From JBNJFY01 sp051747265 (GTDB taxonomy: Bacteria > Bacteroidota > Rhodothermia > Balneolales > Balneolaceae): a stretch of DNA of 64,000 nucleotides. The DNA lies in contig JBNJFY010000001.1 of NCBI GenBank assembly GCA_051747265.1, positions 868,001 to 932,000 of the forward strand. Direction: 5' to 3'. Positions 7,697 to 17,112 of this stretch are shown here, piece by piece; positions within the stretch are counted from its first letter, which is position 1; each line of letters begins with the position of its first letter. A program made the position numbers and the translations under genes. The notes under the pieces are model-generated. The model made no database searches, was not told where the DNA came from, and saw nothing but the letters and a program-made list of their open reading frames with translations.

Positions 7697-10486
7697 CTAT
7701 TTGACCAAAGTCATTTTTCGAGTTTCAACTACATTATCGGCAACCAATCGGTACATATACATTCCGCTGGATAGCTCTTCGGCGTTGAAACTGACTTGGT
7801 GCGTTCCGGCTTGCTTGGGTTGATTGACCAAGGTAGCCACTTCTTGTCCCAGCATGTTGTAAATCTTCAAGCTGACGAACGAGTTCTTCTTCAGATCATA
7901 GCTGATATTCGTGCTGGGGTTAAACGGGTTGGGATAGTTGCCCAATAACTGCGTGGTTTCGGGCAGCTGACCATTCGGCTGTTTTACACCTTCATCGGTG
8001 GTCAACTCTGCCTGACCGTCGGCCGCTTCAACGTCTCCACTGCTGGTCACCGCGCTGAAGTTTTTAACCGCGACTGTGGCTTTTTCTTGCCAAGATTCGG
8101 TGGCCCGCAGTCGAATGGTGAACAACGTTTCATTTTTGTTGATCATGATACTGCTGTTTTGTCTTTGACCCGCGGTGGCAATAACAGCCTCGCCTTTTTG
8201 AATACGTATGAACTCCAGGCTTTCATTATTGGATTTCCACATATCCATCCATTGCCCCGGTTTTAGATCCAGAATCTCATAGGATTGCGCAGGTACATTT
8301 TCGATAGTAATGCGCGTGGAAAGTCCTTTAACCTGGAAATAGTCCGTAGCTTTGATCACCAAGGTCACCGTATCGCCTTTCGCGGCATTAAGATCAGCGG
8401 CCATCAGTGTGGGATCGTCATCGGAAGATAGAGGACGGTTTTCCGACTGGGTTTTTCCAAAGTTATAGGTTATCGCCCGCAGATCACCATTGTTAACGGT
8501 ACCATTACCATCCGTATCCGCGAATGTAGCCGCGCTATCATCCCATACCGTAGCTCGTTTGGGTTCCCAATTGATGGTCTGATCCGAACGGGTTGTTCCT
8601 TGCTTGGACCAATGGGTGCTCAGCGCCAGCACATCCAGCTCAGATACTTCGCCGTCATTGTCGGCGTCGCCCGGCCATACCAGGAACGGTTCATCAATAT
8701 TAACCGCCTGATCAGAGAGCTCGTTGGTTTTAATTGGATTCATCTGTTGGTCATACACCCGCACGTCAGGGAACGAGATCATCGTTTTGACCTCCTCGTA
8801 TCGCTTGATCTTGAAGTAGAGGGTGAAAGCATCACCGTCGCCATAGAGTCCCTTATCGGTACGTCCGGCAGATATGCCCACTTCCTGATCATTATTCAGC
8901 CCGGCAATAAACAGGGCATTTCCTTGGAATAAGGAATCCGCTTCGGCGCCAACATATTCTAAATATTCTGTATCGAACTGAGCCGTTAACTCATAGTAGT
9001 AGAGATTGTAGGCATCATCTACTTTCAGGGAAACGGCAACCGTGTCATCTTGTATGGAAACTTCGGTGTTGGAATACAGGTCCAAATTACCGGCACCGTA
9101 TTTTCCGATAAACACATCGTTTTCGCCTAATCCAGTGGCTGTTTCGTCTCCCAAGGTAATTTCATTGAAGAAAATACCACTGAGGTATAGGCTTCCGGCT
9201 TGATCACTTACGATACTGTATCCAAAATTGCTGTTGGTATCGCCTACGGTTTGGGCCGTAATGACCTCCCCATTAGGGCTATATTCTACCATGAAAATAT
9301 CGGTATCGAAATCACCGCCGGTAGCTTCCAGCTGTTCGCTATTAAAATGGGCCAGCCCTTTATAATCACCCGTCACTACGGCATTTCCCCGTCGATTGAT
9401 GGTGACACTTCGGCCATAGTCCCACCCGGTTCCACCACCGGATTGCGCCCAAAGATAGGTGCCATCGGTATCTAACTTGGCAACAAAACTGTCATCAGCG
9501 CCGCGGCTTTGCAATTGGGTATCTCCAAAGTCTGCTTTATCGCTGAAGAAACCGGTCATAAATACCTGGCCTTCATCATTTACGGCCAAATCATAGGCCT
9601 GCTCGGAATAATAGCCTTTGCTTTGCTGGGTCCATTCCACCGATCCGTCGGCGGTCATCTTGATGATGTAGATATCGTAATAACCGGTTGAGGTCATCTC
9701 TTCCTCTTGGAAAGTCGCGGTATTATTGAATTGTCCAACCGCATAGAGATTGCCATCGGCATCCGATTCTATAGCATAGGGATAGGTTTCGCTATCTCCG
9801 CCTAAAATTTCATACCAGTTTAATACACCTTCTGTACTCCATTGGGCGATAATCACATCTTGATTGTTAGAGGTAGCGACGGTTTCGCCATCAATCGTCA
9901 GATCACCACTAACTTGACCGGAAATACTTACCCGCCCCTGGGAATCTACGGTAATGCCGCGAGCGAAATCATTGGCTGATCCCCCTATTGTTTTCACCCA
10001 GGCCCATTGGCCACTGGCATCTAATTTGGCCACATAAAGATCGCTGCCGCCATTGCTGGTAATAGGTTGTTGATCTCCAAACTGAGTAACACCATTAAAT
10101 TTACCAGTAACGTACACATTCCCGTCTCGATCAGTCGCTACATCATAAATGATTTCGTCGCCGGATCCCTGAATGGCATTATACCAATCAAATGATCCGT
10201 CTCTTTTATATCGCACGATGACGCCATCCCCGTGTCCGCCATTGGTATACGTGGCATCCTCAAACTGGATGTCGCTATAGGCGTTAGATGTGGCTATTAA
10301 TCGTCCTTGTTGATCGGTTGTGATGGCATACGAAAAATCACTTCCGGTTCCACCGATGTGGTGAAGTTGCTTCCAACCTTCAGTCTCTTGAGCGTTTGTG
10401 TGACTAGAAAAAATACTGAGTGTAGTCACTAATGTTATAGTCAAGATCTGAAGTACGCGCTTTTTATAGGTTCCTTGCGTGTTCAT
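7697..10486 (-). CDS. Secreted T9SS-sorted protein with SBBP-type propeller, cohesin- and dockerin-like parts
   Basis: A 929-residue exported protein. A signal peptide (hydrophobic segment about 13-32, ending near TNAQ) leads into about 400 residues of repeats built around variants of D-x-x-G-N-x-Y-V-x-G (for example DRDGNVYVTGKF), as in SBBP beta-propellers. A cohesin-like region follows (about 480-600). Two dockerin/EF-hand-like calcium loops, DADNDGEVSELD and DTDGNGTVNNGD, lie near 607-670, and a second cohesin-like part near 690-800. The last 80 residues are a T9SS type A sorting domain: NYPNPFNPST, a Gly-Met-Tyr-rich strand and final RKMTLVK. It is probably exported through the outer membrane and surface-anchored or released. 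The ligand is unknown. Flanking gaps separate it from both neighbours, so it is probably a single-gene transcript. Confidence 0.85.
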   Translation of the reverse strand: MNTQGTYKKRVLQILTITLVTTLSIFSSHTNAQETEGWKQLHHIGGTGSDFSYAITTDQQGRLIATSNAYSDIQFEDATYTNGGHGDGVIVRYKRDGSFDWYNAIQGSGDEIIYDVATDRDGNVYVTGKFNGVTQFGDQQPITSNGGSDLYVAKLDASGQWAWVKTIGGSANDFARGITVDSQGRVSISGQVSGDLTIDGETVATSNNQDVIIAQWSTEGVLNWYEILGGDSETYPYAIESDADGNLYAVGQFNNTATFQEEEMTSTGYYDIYIIKMTADGSVEWTQQSKGYYSEQAYDLAVNDEGQVFMTGFFSDKADFGDTQLQSRGADDSFVAKLDTDGTYLWAQSGGGTGWDYGRSVTINRRGNAVVTGDYKGLAHFNSEQLEATGGDFDTDIFMVEYSPNGEVITAQTVGDTNSNFGYSIVSDQAGSLYLSGIFFNEITLGDETATGLGENDVFIGKYGAGNLDLYSNTEVSIQDDTVAVSLKVDDAYNLYYYELTAQFDTEYLEYVGAEADSLFQGNALFIAGLNNDQEVGISAGRTDKGLYGDGDAFTLYFKIKRYEEVKTMISFPDVRVYDQQMNPIKTNELSDQAVNIDEPFLVWPGDADNDGEVSELDVLALSTHWSKQGTTRSDQTINWEPKRATVWDDSAATFADTDGNGTVNNGDLRAITYNFGKTQSENRPLSSDDDPTLMAADLNAAKGDTVTLVIKATDYFQVKGLSTRITIENVPAQSYEILDLKPGQWMDMWKSNNESLEFIRIQKGEAVIATAGQRQNSSIMINKNETLFTIRLRATESWQEKATVAVKNFSAVTSSGDVEAADGQAELTTDEGVKQPNGQLPETTQLLGNYPNPFNPSTNISYDLKKNSFVSLKIYNMLGQEVATLVNQPKQAGTHQVSFNAEELSSGMYMYRLVADNVVETRKMTLVK

Positions 10487-10658
10487 AATCTTCCTCCGTT
10501 CGAGGTATTGCTTAGGTTCACCAGTTATAGTACCACCTAAGGCAAGGGCGGAAAATGAGAGGAAGTATCAGAATGTTGTAGCCTCAGAAGCACAGCGGGG
10601 GTTACAAACAGTAGGTGGGGGTGTCATCTTAGCTTGACGAACTACCGTTATATAGCAA

Positions 10659-10688
10659 CCGCCCTGTGGTGAGTTTCCTACAGGGCGG
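10659..10688. terminator. Hairpin, probable terminator of the hut genes
   Basis: CCGCCCTGT and ACAGGGCGG form a perfect 9-pair stem around a 12-base loop, about 67 bases past the hutG stop. The following tract on the minus strand (TTGCTATATAA) is only partly T-rich, so termination is likely but not certain. The rest of 10487-10754 shows no convincing gene. Confidence 0.5.
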
Positions 10689-10754
10689 CAAGCAATCTGC
10701 CTATCATGTACCGAGTATTTACTGCTGGGCAAGGAGCTGCGGCAAATTCGATCG

Positions 10755-11696
10755 CTATTTGCGAAGTGACAACCCCAGCAAAATTTCCCATATCGTATGG
10801 GCCGCCAATCGAACGGTTTGCTCATCGCGATCCAGCGCAGGATTCACCTCCACCAAATCAAAAGAGTTGATGTTGGTCTGCTGCGCTATACGAAAGGCGT
10901 ACTTCAGCCACTCTTCGCTGCTGATTCCATTGGTGGCCGGCGCGCTAACCCCCGGTGCGTAGGCTTGATCAACCGCGTCCATATCCAGGGTTAACATCAG
11001 CGGTTCATTCTTGAGATCTTCCAATACATACTTAATCGTAGATAAATTGGTGGCATCGCGTAGAAAATATTGACCGCCGTGATCTTTGATATATTGCAGA
11101 TGAGCTTCCGAAACCGAGGAAGGCTGAATTCCCGCCACCACATAGCGCAGGCAATGCTTTTGTTCTTCCAAGGCTTGATAGAACGGAGATCCGGAATGCG
11201 GTTTTCCCTCCTTCAGCGGACGCACATCGGTATGGGCATCGATATTTAGTATGGCCGTGGGACGATCTGCCATTACATATCCCCTGTAATGTCCGTAGGC
11301 GGTCTCATGCCCCCCACCTAGAATGATTACCGGAATATCTTTCTTTATATAAGGGGCGATGACCTCTGCCAAACGCTGCTGATCATCGGCCACATCACCG
11401 GTTATTTCCACGTTACCCAGATCGCGGGTGTGTTCCACAAAACTGGTCATCTGCTCAACATAGCTGGCGTGTGGGGTTAGTTTCCATAAGCGCTTCCGAA
11501 TGGCATTGGGCGCTTCGCTGGCTCCGGGTCGACCGCCATTGCGCTGCACCCCCATATCCGAAGAGAAACCCACGATAACCGCTCGGGGCGTATCCCCCTC
11601 TGATAATGCGCGCCCCACTAATCGGCCGATGCGCGGATCATTGGTTTCCGTTTGAGGATCTTGGATTTCGATGGATGTTAGTAGCTGTTTGGACAT
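10755..11696 (-). CDS. hutG: Formimidoylglutamase (arginase/agmatinase family)
   Basis: A 313-residue member of the ureohydrolase (arginase) family. The binuclear manganese ligands are visible in GGGHE (about 135-139), NIDAHTD (about 153-159) and LDMDAVD (about 238-244). Family enzymes hydrolyse guanidino or formimino groups. Its position 12 bases downstream of hutI supports hydrolysis of N-formimidoyl-L-glutamate to glutamate and formamide, the last step of histidine degradation. Length is normal. The histidase and urocanase genes are not in this window, so the pathway is split or completed elsewhere. Agmatinase or arginase activity is the alternative, less likely beside hutI. Confidence 0.85.
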   Translation of the reverse strand: MSKQLLTSIEIQDPQTETNDPRIGRLVGRALSEGDTPRAVIVGFSSDMGVQRNGGRPGASEAPNAIRKRLWKLTPHASYVEQMTSFVEHTRDLGNVEITGDVADDQQRLAEVIAPYIKKDIPVIILGGGHETAYGHYRGYVMADRPTAILNIDAHTDVRPLKEGKPHSGSPFYQALEEQKHCLRYVVAGIQPSSVSEAHLQYIKDHGGQYFLRDATNLSTIKYVLEDLKNEPLMLTLDMDAVDQAYAPGVSAPATNGISSEEWLKYAFRIAQQTNINSFDLVEVNPALDRDEQTVRLAAHTIWEILLGLSLRK

Positions 11697-11708
11697 AGTA
11701 ATTGGTAA

Positions 11709-12932
11709 TCAAGCTTGGGATTGATAAGATTCTCCGCCTATAAATAGATCACTGCAGGCATTGGGTCTAAAATGATACATCCAGAAATTGGGGTCCGGGG
11801 TATCGATAACCGCCAAATCCGCTCGCTTGCCTACCTCAATGGAGCCCAAAGTATCTTCTCGTTGGATGGCCTTGGCGGCATTGATGGTTACGCCCTTGAG
11901 TACTTCCGCCGGAGTGAGCCCCCCGGTGTTACAGGTCAACATCATAGCTAACGGCAGATCATAACTAGGCGCGGATCCAGGATTAAAATCAGTAGCGATG
12001 GCCACATCCACGCCCGCCTGCACCAGTTTTCGCGTATTCAAAAAGGGTTGCTGCGTATATAACGAAGCCAATGGCAAGTTGACCCCAACCACACCGGCTT
12101 CGGCCATGGCGGCAATACCTTCCTCCGAAATTTGTTCGAGGTGATCCGCCGAAGCGGCGCCCACTTCCGCGGCCAGCTCCGCTCCACCACAAGAGGTTAG
12201 TTGATCGGCGTGTACCTTGGGGGTTAACCCCAGCTCCTTGCCCCGCTTATAAATGCGCCGGGCTTCATCGACAGAGAACGCACTATCCTCCACAAAAATA
12301 TCACAAAACTCCGCCAACCCTTCTTCGGCCACGGCGGGCAACATTTCATTGATCACCAGATCGATATACGCTTCGCGGCGATCATCAAATTCGGGAGGTA
12401 TGGTATGCGCTCCCAAAAAGGTAGGCACAATGGTGATGGGCAACGCTTCATTCAGTCGTCGATATACACCTAAGGTCTTTAGCTCATCCTCCACAGAGAG
12501 TCCGTATCCACTTTTACACTCTATCGTGGTGACCCCCAGTTTTATCATTTCATGGGCGAGACTTTGCGCCTTATCGAACAGCTCCTGCTCGCTGGCCGCC
12601 CGAGTATGTTTTACGGTGGATCTGATGCCGCCGCCGGCTTTAGCAATTTCCAGATACGACTTTCCCTGTACCCGCATGGCAAACTCATCCGGACGCCATC
12701 CTCCGAAAGCCAGGTGCGTGTGGCAATCCACCAATCCGGGAATTACCATCTGTTGACGCGCATCGTACACCGGTTCCCGATGATAAGCTTCAGGCAAATC
12801 CGCATCTTTGCCAATCCAACTGATTTTCTCATTCTCCCAGGCAATCGCGGCATCTGTCAACGCATGTATATCTGATTGTAAGCCCTCGGGTTTACAAGTA
12901 GCTAGATAACCAATGTTACGAAGTACGGGCAT
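11709..12932 (-). CDS. hutI: Imidazolonepropionase
   Basis: A 407-residue amidohydrolase-family protein. It carries the metal-binding DCHTHLAFGG (about 64-73) and the family-typical YLEIAKAGGGI. KVHADQLT (about 240-247) and ATDFNPGS (about 314-321) supply further metal and substrate residues. It hydrolyses 4-imidazolone-5-propanoate to N-formimidoyl-L-glutamate, the third step of histidine degradation. It is the first gene of a two-gene unit with hutG. Length matches the family. Regulation is not evident in the 331-base gap upstream. Confidence 0.93.
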   Translation of the reverse strand: MPVLRNIGYLATCKPEGLQSDIHALTDAAIAWENEKISWIGKDADLPEAYHREPVYDARQQMVIPGLVDCHTHLAFGGWRPDEFAMRVQGKSYLEIAKAGGGIRSTVKHTRAASEQELFDKAQSLAHEMIKLGVTTIECKSGYGLSVEDELKTLGVYRRLNEALPITIVPTFLGAHTIPPEFDDRREAYIDLVINEMLPAVAEEGLAEFCDIFVEDSAFSVDEARRIYKRGKELGLTPKVHADQLTSCGGAELAAEVGAASADHLEQISEEGIAAMAEAGVVGVNLPLASLYTQQPFLNTRKLVQAGVDVAIATDFNPGSAPSYDLPLAMMLTCNTGGLTPAEVLKGVTINAAKAIQREDTLGSIEVGKRADLAVIDTPDPNFWMYHFRPNACSDLFIGGESYQSQA

Positions 12933-13263
12933 AAACGCGAGATATGTTTAATTTCTAAATAATACTGTTATCACTAACCACTGTAGAATCTATCTTTTCT
13001 ACACTAATCATCCAACCGACGTCCTGATTGGTTCGCCTCAAATTGTCTACTTTACCCCACATACTTCATAATGCGATTTAACTGCATTCTTCTTGATATG
13101 TACTTTATCTTTATCATATTCCATTTAATGGTAGGTAAACGGATTTGAATTACCATCTGTGATTACCACTTTAATCTATCGGGAAATACTTCCCGGAATT
13201 GCCCGTTGCTCTTGACCGATTGACGGCAAGCCCAAAAACGACCAAGGATATACACTTACTGAT
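12933..13263. other. Intergenic region between hutI and the malic enzyme
   Basis: This 331-base divergent spacer must hold the promoters of hutI (minus) and the malic enzyme gene (plus). It is AT-rich. I see no credible reading frame, RNA gene or clear operator in it. Confidence 0.6.
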
Positions 13264-14439
13264 ATGGACAAACGAAACCAGTACGAAAAGCGAGCACTGG
13301 AAGCACACAAAAAATATCGAGGCAAAATTGAAATCAGATCCAAGATGCCTCTGGAAACCACCGACGATTTAAGTATCGCCTATACTCCGGGGGTCGCGGC
13401 GCCCTGTAATGAAATTGCCGCGGATCGAGATAAAGCTTACGACTACACCAGCAAAGGCAATATGGTGGCGGTTATCAGTGACGGCTCCGCGGTTCTGGGG
13501 TTAGGAAATATTGGCGGCGAAGCCAGTATGCCGGTCATGGAGGGCAAAGCCGTGTTGTTTAAAAAGTTTGCCAACATTGATGCTGTACCCATCGTGTTAG
13601 ATACCCAGGATCCCGAAGAGATTATCACCACGGTTAAGCATATTGCCAATACCTATGGCGGGATCAATCTGGAAGACATCGCCGCTCCCAACTGCTTTGA
13701 AATTGAGCAGCGTCTCAAACAAGAGTGCGACATTCCTGTTCTTCATGACGATCAGCACGGGACCGCCATCGTAACTTTGGCTGGTTTGATCAATGCTTGC
13801 AAAGTCACCGGGCGAAAGCTGGAAGATTTAAAAATCGTGGTGAATGGAACCGGGGCGGCCGGAGTGGCCATCATCAAACTGCTGCGCTCTGTAGGCATCG
13901 ATTACATCCTGACCTGCGACAGCAAAGGGATCATTTACGAAGGACGCGACTACCTGAACCCTGTCAAAGAGAAAATTGCGAAACTGACCAATCCTAAGGG
14001 AACACGAGGCACCTTGGCGGAAGCCATCTGCGATACGGATGTATTCATCGGGGTATCTGTGCCTGATGTGATTAGCAAGGAAATGATCGAATCCATGTAT
14101 GACGATCCGATTATTTTTGCCATGGCTAACCCCATACCAGAGATTATGCCCGAAGATGCCATCGCCGCCGGAGCCGCCGTGGTTGCCACCGGACGATCTG
14201 ATTTTCCCAACCAAATCAATAATGTATTGGCTTTTCCCGGCCTGTTCCGAGGAGCGTTAAATGCCCGGGCATCCAAATTTACCACCGATATGTTCCGTGC
14301 CGCGGCACGTTCCATTGCCAGTTGCGTGTCGGATCCCAACCCTGAACAAATTATTCCCAGTCCTTTTGCTCCACATGTTGCCGAACGAGTGGCCACAGCT
14401 GTGGAAGAGGTCAGCAGGGGTGAAGCGACTATGGTGTAG
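13264..14439 (+). CDS. Malic enzyme (oxaloacetate-decarboxylating malate dehydrogenase)
   Basis: A 391-residue bacterial-type malic enzyme that converts malate to pyruvate and CO2 with reduction of NAD(P). Visible motifs are the N-terminal SIAYTPGVAAPC, VISDGSAVLGLGNIGG, the metal-site region HDDQHGTAIVTLAGL and the nucleotide-binding VVNGTGAAGVAI (about 196-207). It is the short form: the phosphotransacetylase-like domain of MaeB-type enzymes (about 750 residues) is absent. Cofactor choice cannot be read from the sequence with confidence. It is a single gene closed by a strong terminator. Confidence 0.92.
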   Translation: MDKRNQYEKRALEAHKKYRGKIEIRSKMPLETTDDLSIAYTPGVAAPCNEIAADRDKAYDYTSKGNMVAVISDGSAVLGLGNIGGEASMPVMEGKAVLFKKFANIDAVPIVLDTQDPEEIITTVKHIANTYGGINLEDIAAPNCFEIEQRLKQECDIPVLHDDQHGTAIVTLAGLINACKVTGRKLEDLKIVVNGTGAAGVAIIKLLRSVGIDYILTCDSKGIIYEGRDYLNPVKEKIAKLTNPKGTRGTLAEAICDTDVFIGVSVPDVISKEMIESMYDDPIIFAMANPIPEIMPEDAIAAGAAVVATGRSDFPNQINNVLAFPGLFRGALNARASKFTTDMFRAAARSIASCVSDPNPEQIIPSPFAPHVAERVATAVEEVSRGEATMV

Positions 14440-14474
14440 CCAAGCAACCATCACACGACAACAACGAATCAATC

Positions 14475-14512
14475 AGAGGAGCCTTACAGTACCATGTAAG
14501 CTCCTCTTTTTT
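14475..14512 (+). terminator. Rho-independent terminator of the malic enzyme gene
   Basis: AGAGGAGC and GCTCCTCT pair, with an inner TTACA/TGTAA stem around the loop GTACCA, followed by a T-run. It starts 36 bases after the stop codon. Confidence 0.9.
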
Positions 14513-14604
14513 ATGTGGTTGGCTAGATATTTGAAAAGTATTGCGTAAACTGTATTTATATATAAACGGCTTTGCATTCCTGATCACAAAATTTTTGTTG
14601 CTGA

Positions 14605-15162
14605 ATGGCACAATTCAAGGCATTTGATACCAGTGTCGAAATCAACGGGCGAACGGTCCTGTCGGTTATTGATGGTATGGGATCGATGATCTCCTCCCGT
14701 CAGAAGGCGATGGAAATTTTGCGCCGTCATGGTATTACACATCTACATAAATCGGGCTGGTACAAGCAACAAGATTGGCTGGATTCCATACAGGAAATTG
14801 CCCACACCTTTGGCAACCGTACGCTGTATTTAATTGGCAAACGCATTCCTAAAAACGCCAAGTTTCCTCCCCAAATACATAATCTGAAGTCTGCGCTAAA
14901 AGCTATAGACGTAGCGTACCATCAAAACCATCGCGGCGGCGAAATCGGCTCCTATACCTTGGAGTCTTTTGGGGAAGAACGTCGAATGGCCGTCATGACA
15001 TGCACCAATCCCTACCCTTGTGATTTTGACCGGGGGATCATTGACCGGCAATGCCAGCAATTCAAGCCGGTAGGTGTCAAACACGTTCGGGTTGAACACG
15101 ATCCCCATTCCCCGTGCCGTAAAGAAGGAGCCGAATCCTGCACTTATCATATCTACTGGTAA
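14605..15162 (+). CDS. Uncharacterised V4R/heme-NO-binding-like small protein
   Basis: A 185-residue soluble protein. The C-terminal pattern PCRKEGAESCTYHIYW resembles the C-x(6)-C ending of 4-vinyl-reductase (V4R)/H-NOX-associated sensor domains. The preceding TNPYPCDFDRGIIDRQ also fits that fold. The N-terminal part includes AMEILRRHGITHLHKSGWY. If the resemblance holds, it is a small ligand- or metal-binding sensor. Family membership is my recognition of the pattern, not a database result. It converges with fliR, with one base between the two stop codons. It could be linked to motility control, but nothing proves this. Confidence 0.55.
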   Translation: MAQFKAFDTSVEINGRTVLSVIDGMGSMISSRQKAMEILRRHGITHLHKSGWYKQQDWLDSIQEIAHTFGNRTLYLIGKRIPKNAKFPPQIHNLKSALKAIDVAYHQNHRGGEIGSYTLESFGEERRMAVMTCTNPYPCDFDRGIIDRQCQQFKPVGVKHVRVEHDPHSPCRKEGAESCTYHIYW

Positions 15163-15163
15163 G

Positions 15164-15943
15164 TCAACTTCCCATAACCTGCATTACTTGCGCCAGGTAA
15201 TCGTACATGCGCTGGAAAAAGCCATCGAAGGCGATCAATAACTTGGGAACAATCAGCCAGAGTACAATCAAACCACCTCCTACCTTCAGGGGCAAAGCGA
15301 TGAAGAAGATATTGGCTTGCGGCATAATACGCGCAAAAATGGCAAACGTCAGATCCAACATGAAGATGACCACGATAAACGGGGATGCCAATTGAACGCC
15401 GATCACAAACAGATCGCTAGCCATATCAATAAAGTCTGGAGCTACCGCGGCAGCATTAACCTGGCCTAAGGGAACAATCTCAAAACTTTTGGCCATGGCC
15501 CGCAAAAACACCTGCTCTCCCCCCATCAGTATAAACAGCAAAACACCGAACAGGGTAAATAGTTGGCTAAAAATCGGATTCTGCGTTTGGGTGCGCGGAT
15601 CTACTACATTGGCGAACCCCAAACCTACCTGGATGCTGATAAACTGACCACCAAACTGTACGCCCCCAAAGATAATCTGACCGACAAAACCCAAGGCCAA
15701 GCCCACCACAATTTCTTTAAAGATGGCAATCACAATTTCCAGCAATTTGGCATCCAGCGGTATAACTGCCCCTTCCAAAGGCACCGTAGGGATTACCGCA
15801 ATGGTAATCAAAAAAGCGAAAAAGAGCTTTACCCGATCAAAAAATATCTCTGATCCAAAAAATGGAGCCAACAGCACGATGGTGGTCACCCGTACAAAAA
15901 TCAGAAAGGCCGTAGTAAGTACTTCGGGTGAGAGCAGATCCAT
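15164..15943 (-). CDS. fliR: Flagellar export apparatus protein FliR
   Basis: A 259-residue polytopic inner-membrane protein of the flagellar type III export gate. It has about six hydrophobic segments and the FliR-typical GLALGFVGQIIFGGVQFGGQ. It would assemble with FliP and FliQ into the helical export pore. It is the last gene of the flagellar string, 16 bases after fliQ. flhB and flhA, which usually follow, are absent here. Confidence 0.93.
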   Translation of the reverse strand: MDLLSPEVLTTAFLIFVRVTTIVLLAPFFGSEIFFDRVKLFFAFLITIAVIPTVPLEGAVIPLDAKLLEIVIAIFKEIVVGLALGFVGQIIFGGVQFGGQFISIQVGLGFANVVDPRTQTQNPIFSQLFTLFGVLLFILMGGEQVFLRAMAKSFEIVPLGQVNAAAVAPDFIDMASDLFVIGVQLASPFIVVIFMLDLTFAIFARIMPQANIFFIALPLKVGGGLIVLWLIVPKLLIAFDGFFQRMYDYLAQVMQVMGS

Positions 15944-15959
15944 GCGCGATCAATAAAGG

Positions 15960-16229
15960 TTACTGCCCGATCATAGGGATAAAATTAAAAATACGTTCCG
16001 TGAAACTGATAGCGTACTGCAGCATATAGCTAAACAAGAAAAAGAGCATCAGGGCCACCACAATCATTTTGGGGATATAGGTCAGTGTCATCTCCTGGAT
16101 GGATGTAGCCGCCTGAAATACCGCGACTAGCAAGCCCACTACCAAGGCGCCCATCAACAGCGGTCCGGCTAGAAACACTACCGCGGATAACATCTCCTGT
16201 ACCCAATAAACACCCACTTCTGTATTCAT
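15960..16229 (-). CDS. fliQ: Flagellar export apparatus protein FliQ
   Basis: An 89-residue protein with two membrane segments, the standard FliQ size. LLVAVFQAATSIQEMTLTYIPK is the family hallmark, split here by the loop between the hairpin helices. It packs with FliP and FliR in the export gate. It is 13 bases downstream of fliP. Confidence 0.94.
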   Translation of the reverse strand: MNTEVGVYWVQEMLSAVVFLAGPLLMGALVVGLLVAVFQAATSIQEMTLTYIPKMIVVALMLFFLFSYMLQYAISFTERIFNFIPMIGQ

Positions 16230-16242
16230 GAGATTCTCCCGG

Positions 16243-17112
16243 TCAATTAAAGCTTCGCATCATAGAATCAACGATCAAATACCACCCATCGGTCAGTACA
16301 AATATCAAAATCTTGAAGGGTAACGAAACCAATACCGGCGGCAGGAAAATAATACCCATGGCCAGCAGAACCGAGGCCACCACCAGATCCACAACCAAAA
16401 AGGGCAGATAGATCATAAACCCGATTTGAAAGGCCATTTTCAGCTCACTGATCACAAACGAGGGCACCACCACGTAGAGCGGAATCTCGGCCGCGTTGGT
16501 TACTGCCGGCTCTCCGGCTAAATCCATGAACAGTAGCAGATCCTTTTCGCGGGTCTGTTTGATCATGAAATCCTTGAGTGGTATCGCCGCCGCGTCCAGC
16601 GCTTCGGTTTGGGTTACCTCATCGTTCAGATACGGTTGAATCGCTTGTTGGTTCACTTGATTAAATACCGGCGACATGATGTAGATGGTCAAAAACAGCG
16701 CCAATCCCACCAATACCTGGTTGGGTGGTGATTGCTGGGTACCCATGGCTAAACGCAAAAAGGAAAACACCACAATCAGCCGTGTGAAGCTGGTCATCAT
16801 GGTGATAAACGCCGGTCCAAAAGATAGAATGGTGAGTAGAATCAAGACCTGGATGGCCATCGCATAATCATCCTTGCCCTCAACTGGGGTCACGGATAAA
16901 TCAATACGGGGCAGGTTGGATCCGGTGACATTGCTGCCTTGTTGCGCGTTTTGGTTTTGATTAGCGCCATTCTGCTGCGCCTGAACTCCGGGCACCGCCG
17001 AACATAGCAGTACCATCAATACGCCCAGCATAACCATTCGGCTCCACAACCGAGAATCTAAACGTAGGCTGGTTACTGATTTTGACATGACTGGCAAAGC
17101 CCTCATAATCAT
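16243..17112 (-). CDS. fliP: Flagellar export apparatus protein FliP
   Basis: A 289-residue protein with an N-terminal signal sequence (cleavage near GVQAQ), as in many FliP proteins. A Q/N-rich linker of about 25 residues follows, then four membrane segments. Family motifs are TSFTRLIVVFSFLR, the periplasmic loop with EIPLYVVVPSFVISELK and FLVVDLVVASVLLAMGI. It forms the pore of the flagellar export gate with FliQ and FliR. The Q/N-rich linker is longer than usual. The gene directly follows fliO. Confidence 0.94.
   Translation of the reverse strand: MIMRALPVMSKSVTSLRLDSRLWSRMVMLGVLMVLLCSAVPGVQAQQNGANQNQNAQQGSNVTGSNLPRIDLSVTPVEGKDDYAMAIQVLILLTILSFGPAFITMMTSFTRLIVVFSFLRLAMGTQQSPPNQVLVGLALFLTIYIMSPVFNQVNQQAIQPYLNDEVTQTEALDAAAIPLKDFMIKQTREKDLLLFMDLAGEPAVTNAAEIPLYVVVPSFVISELKMAFQIGFMIYLPFLVVDLVVASVLLAMGIIFLPPVLVSLPFKILIFVLTDGWYLIVDSMMRSFN

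Noticed and set aside
10568..10825. 85-codon minus-strand frame overlapping the hutG end
   Set aside because: It overlaps a firm gene and a hairpin, has no recognisable domain, and its composition looks like chance translation.
12253..12756. 167-codon plus-strand frame inside hutI
   Set aside because: It lies fully antisense to hutI, is rich in Ser/Arg as expected of a shadow frame, and shows no domain.
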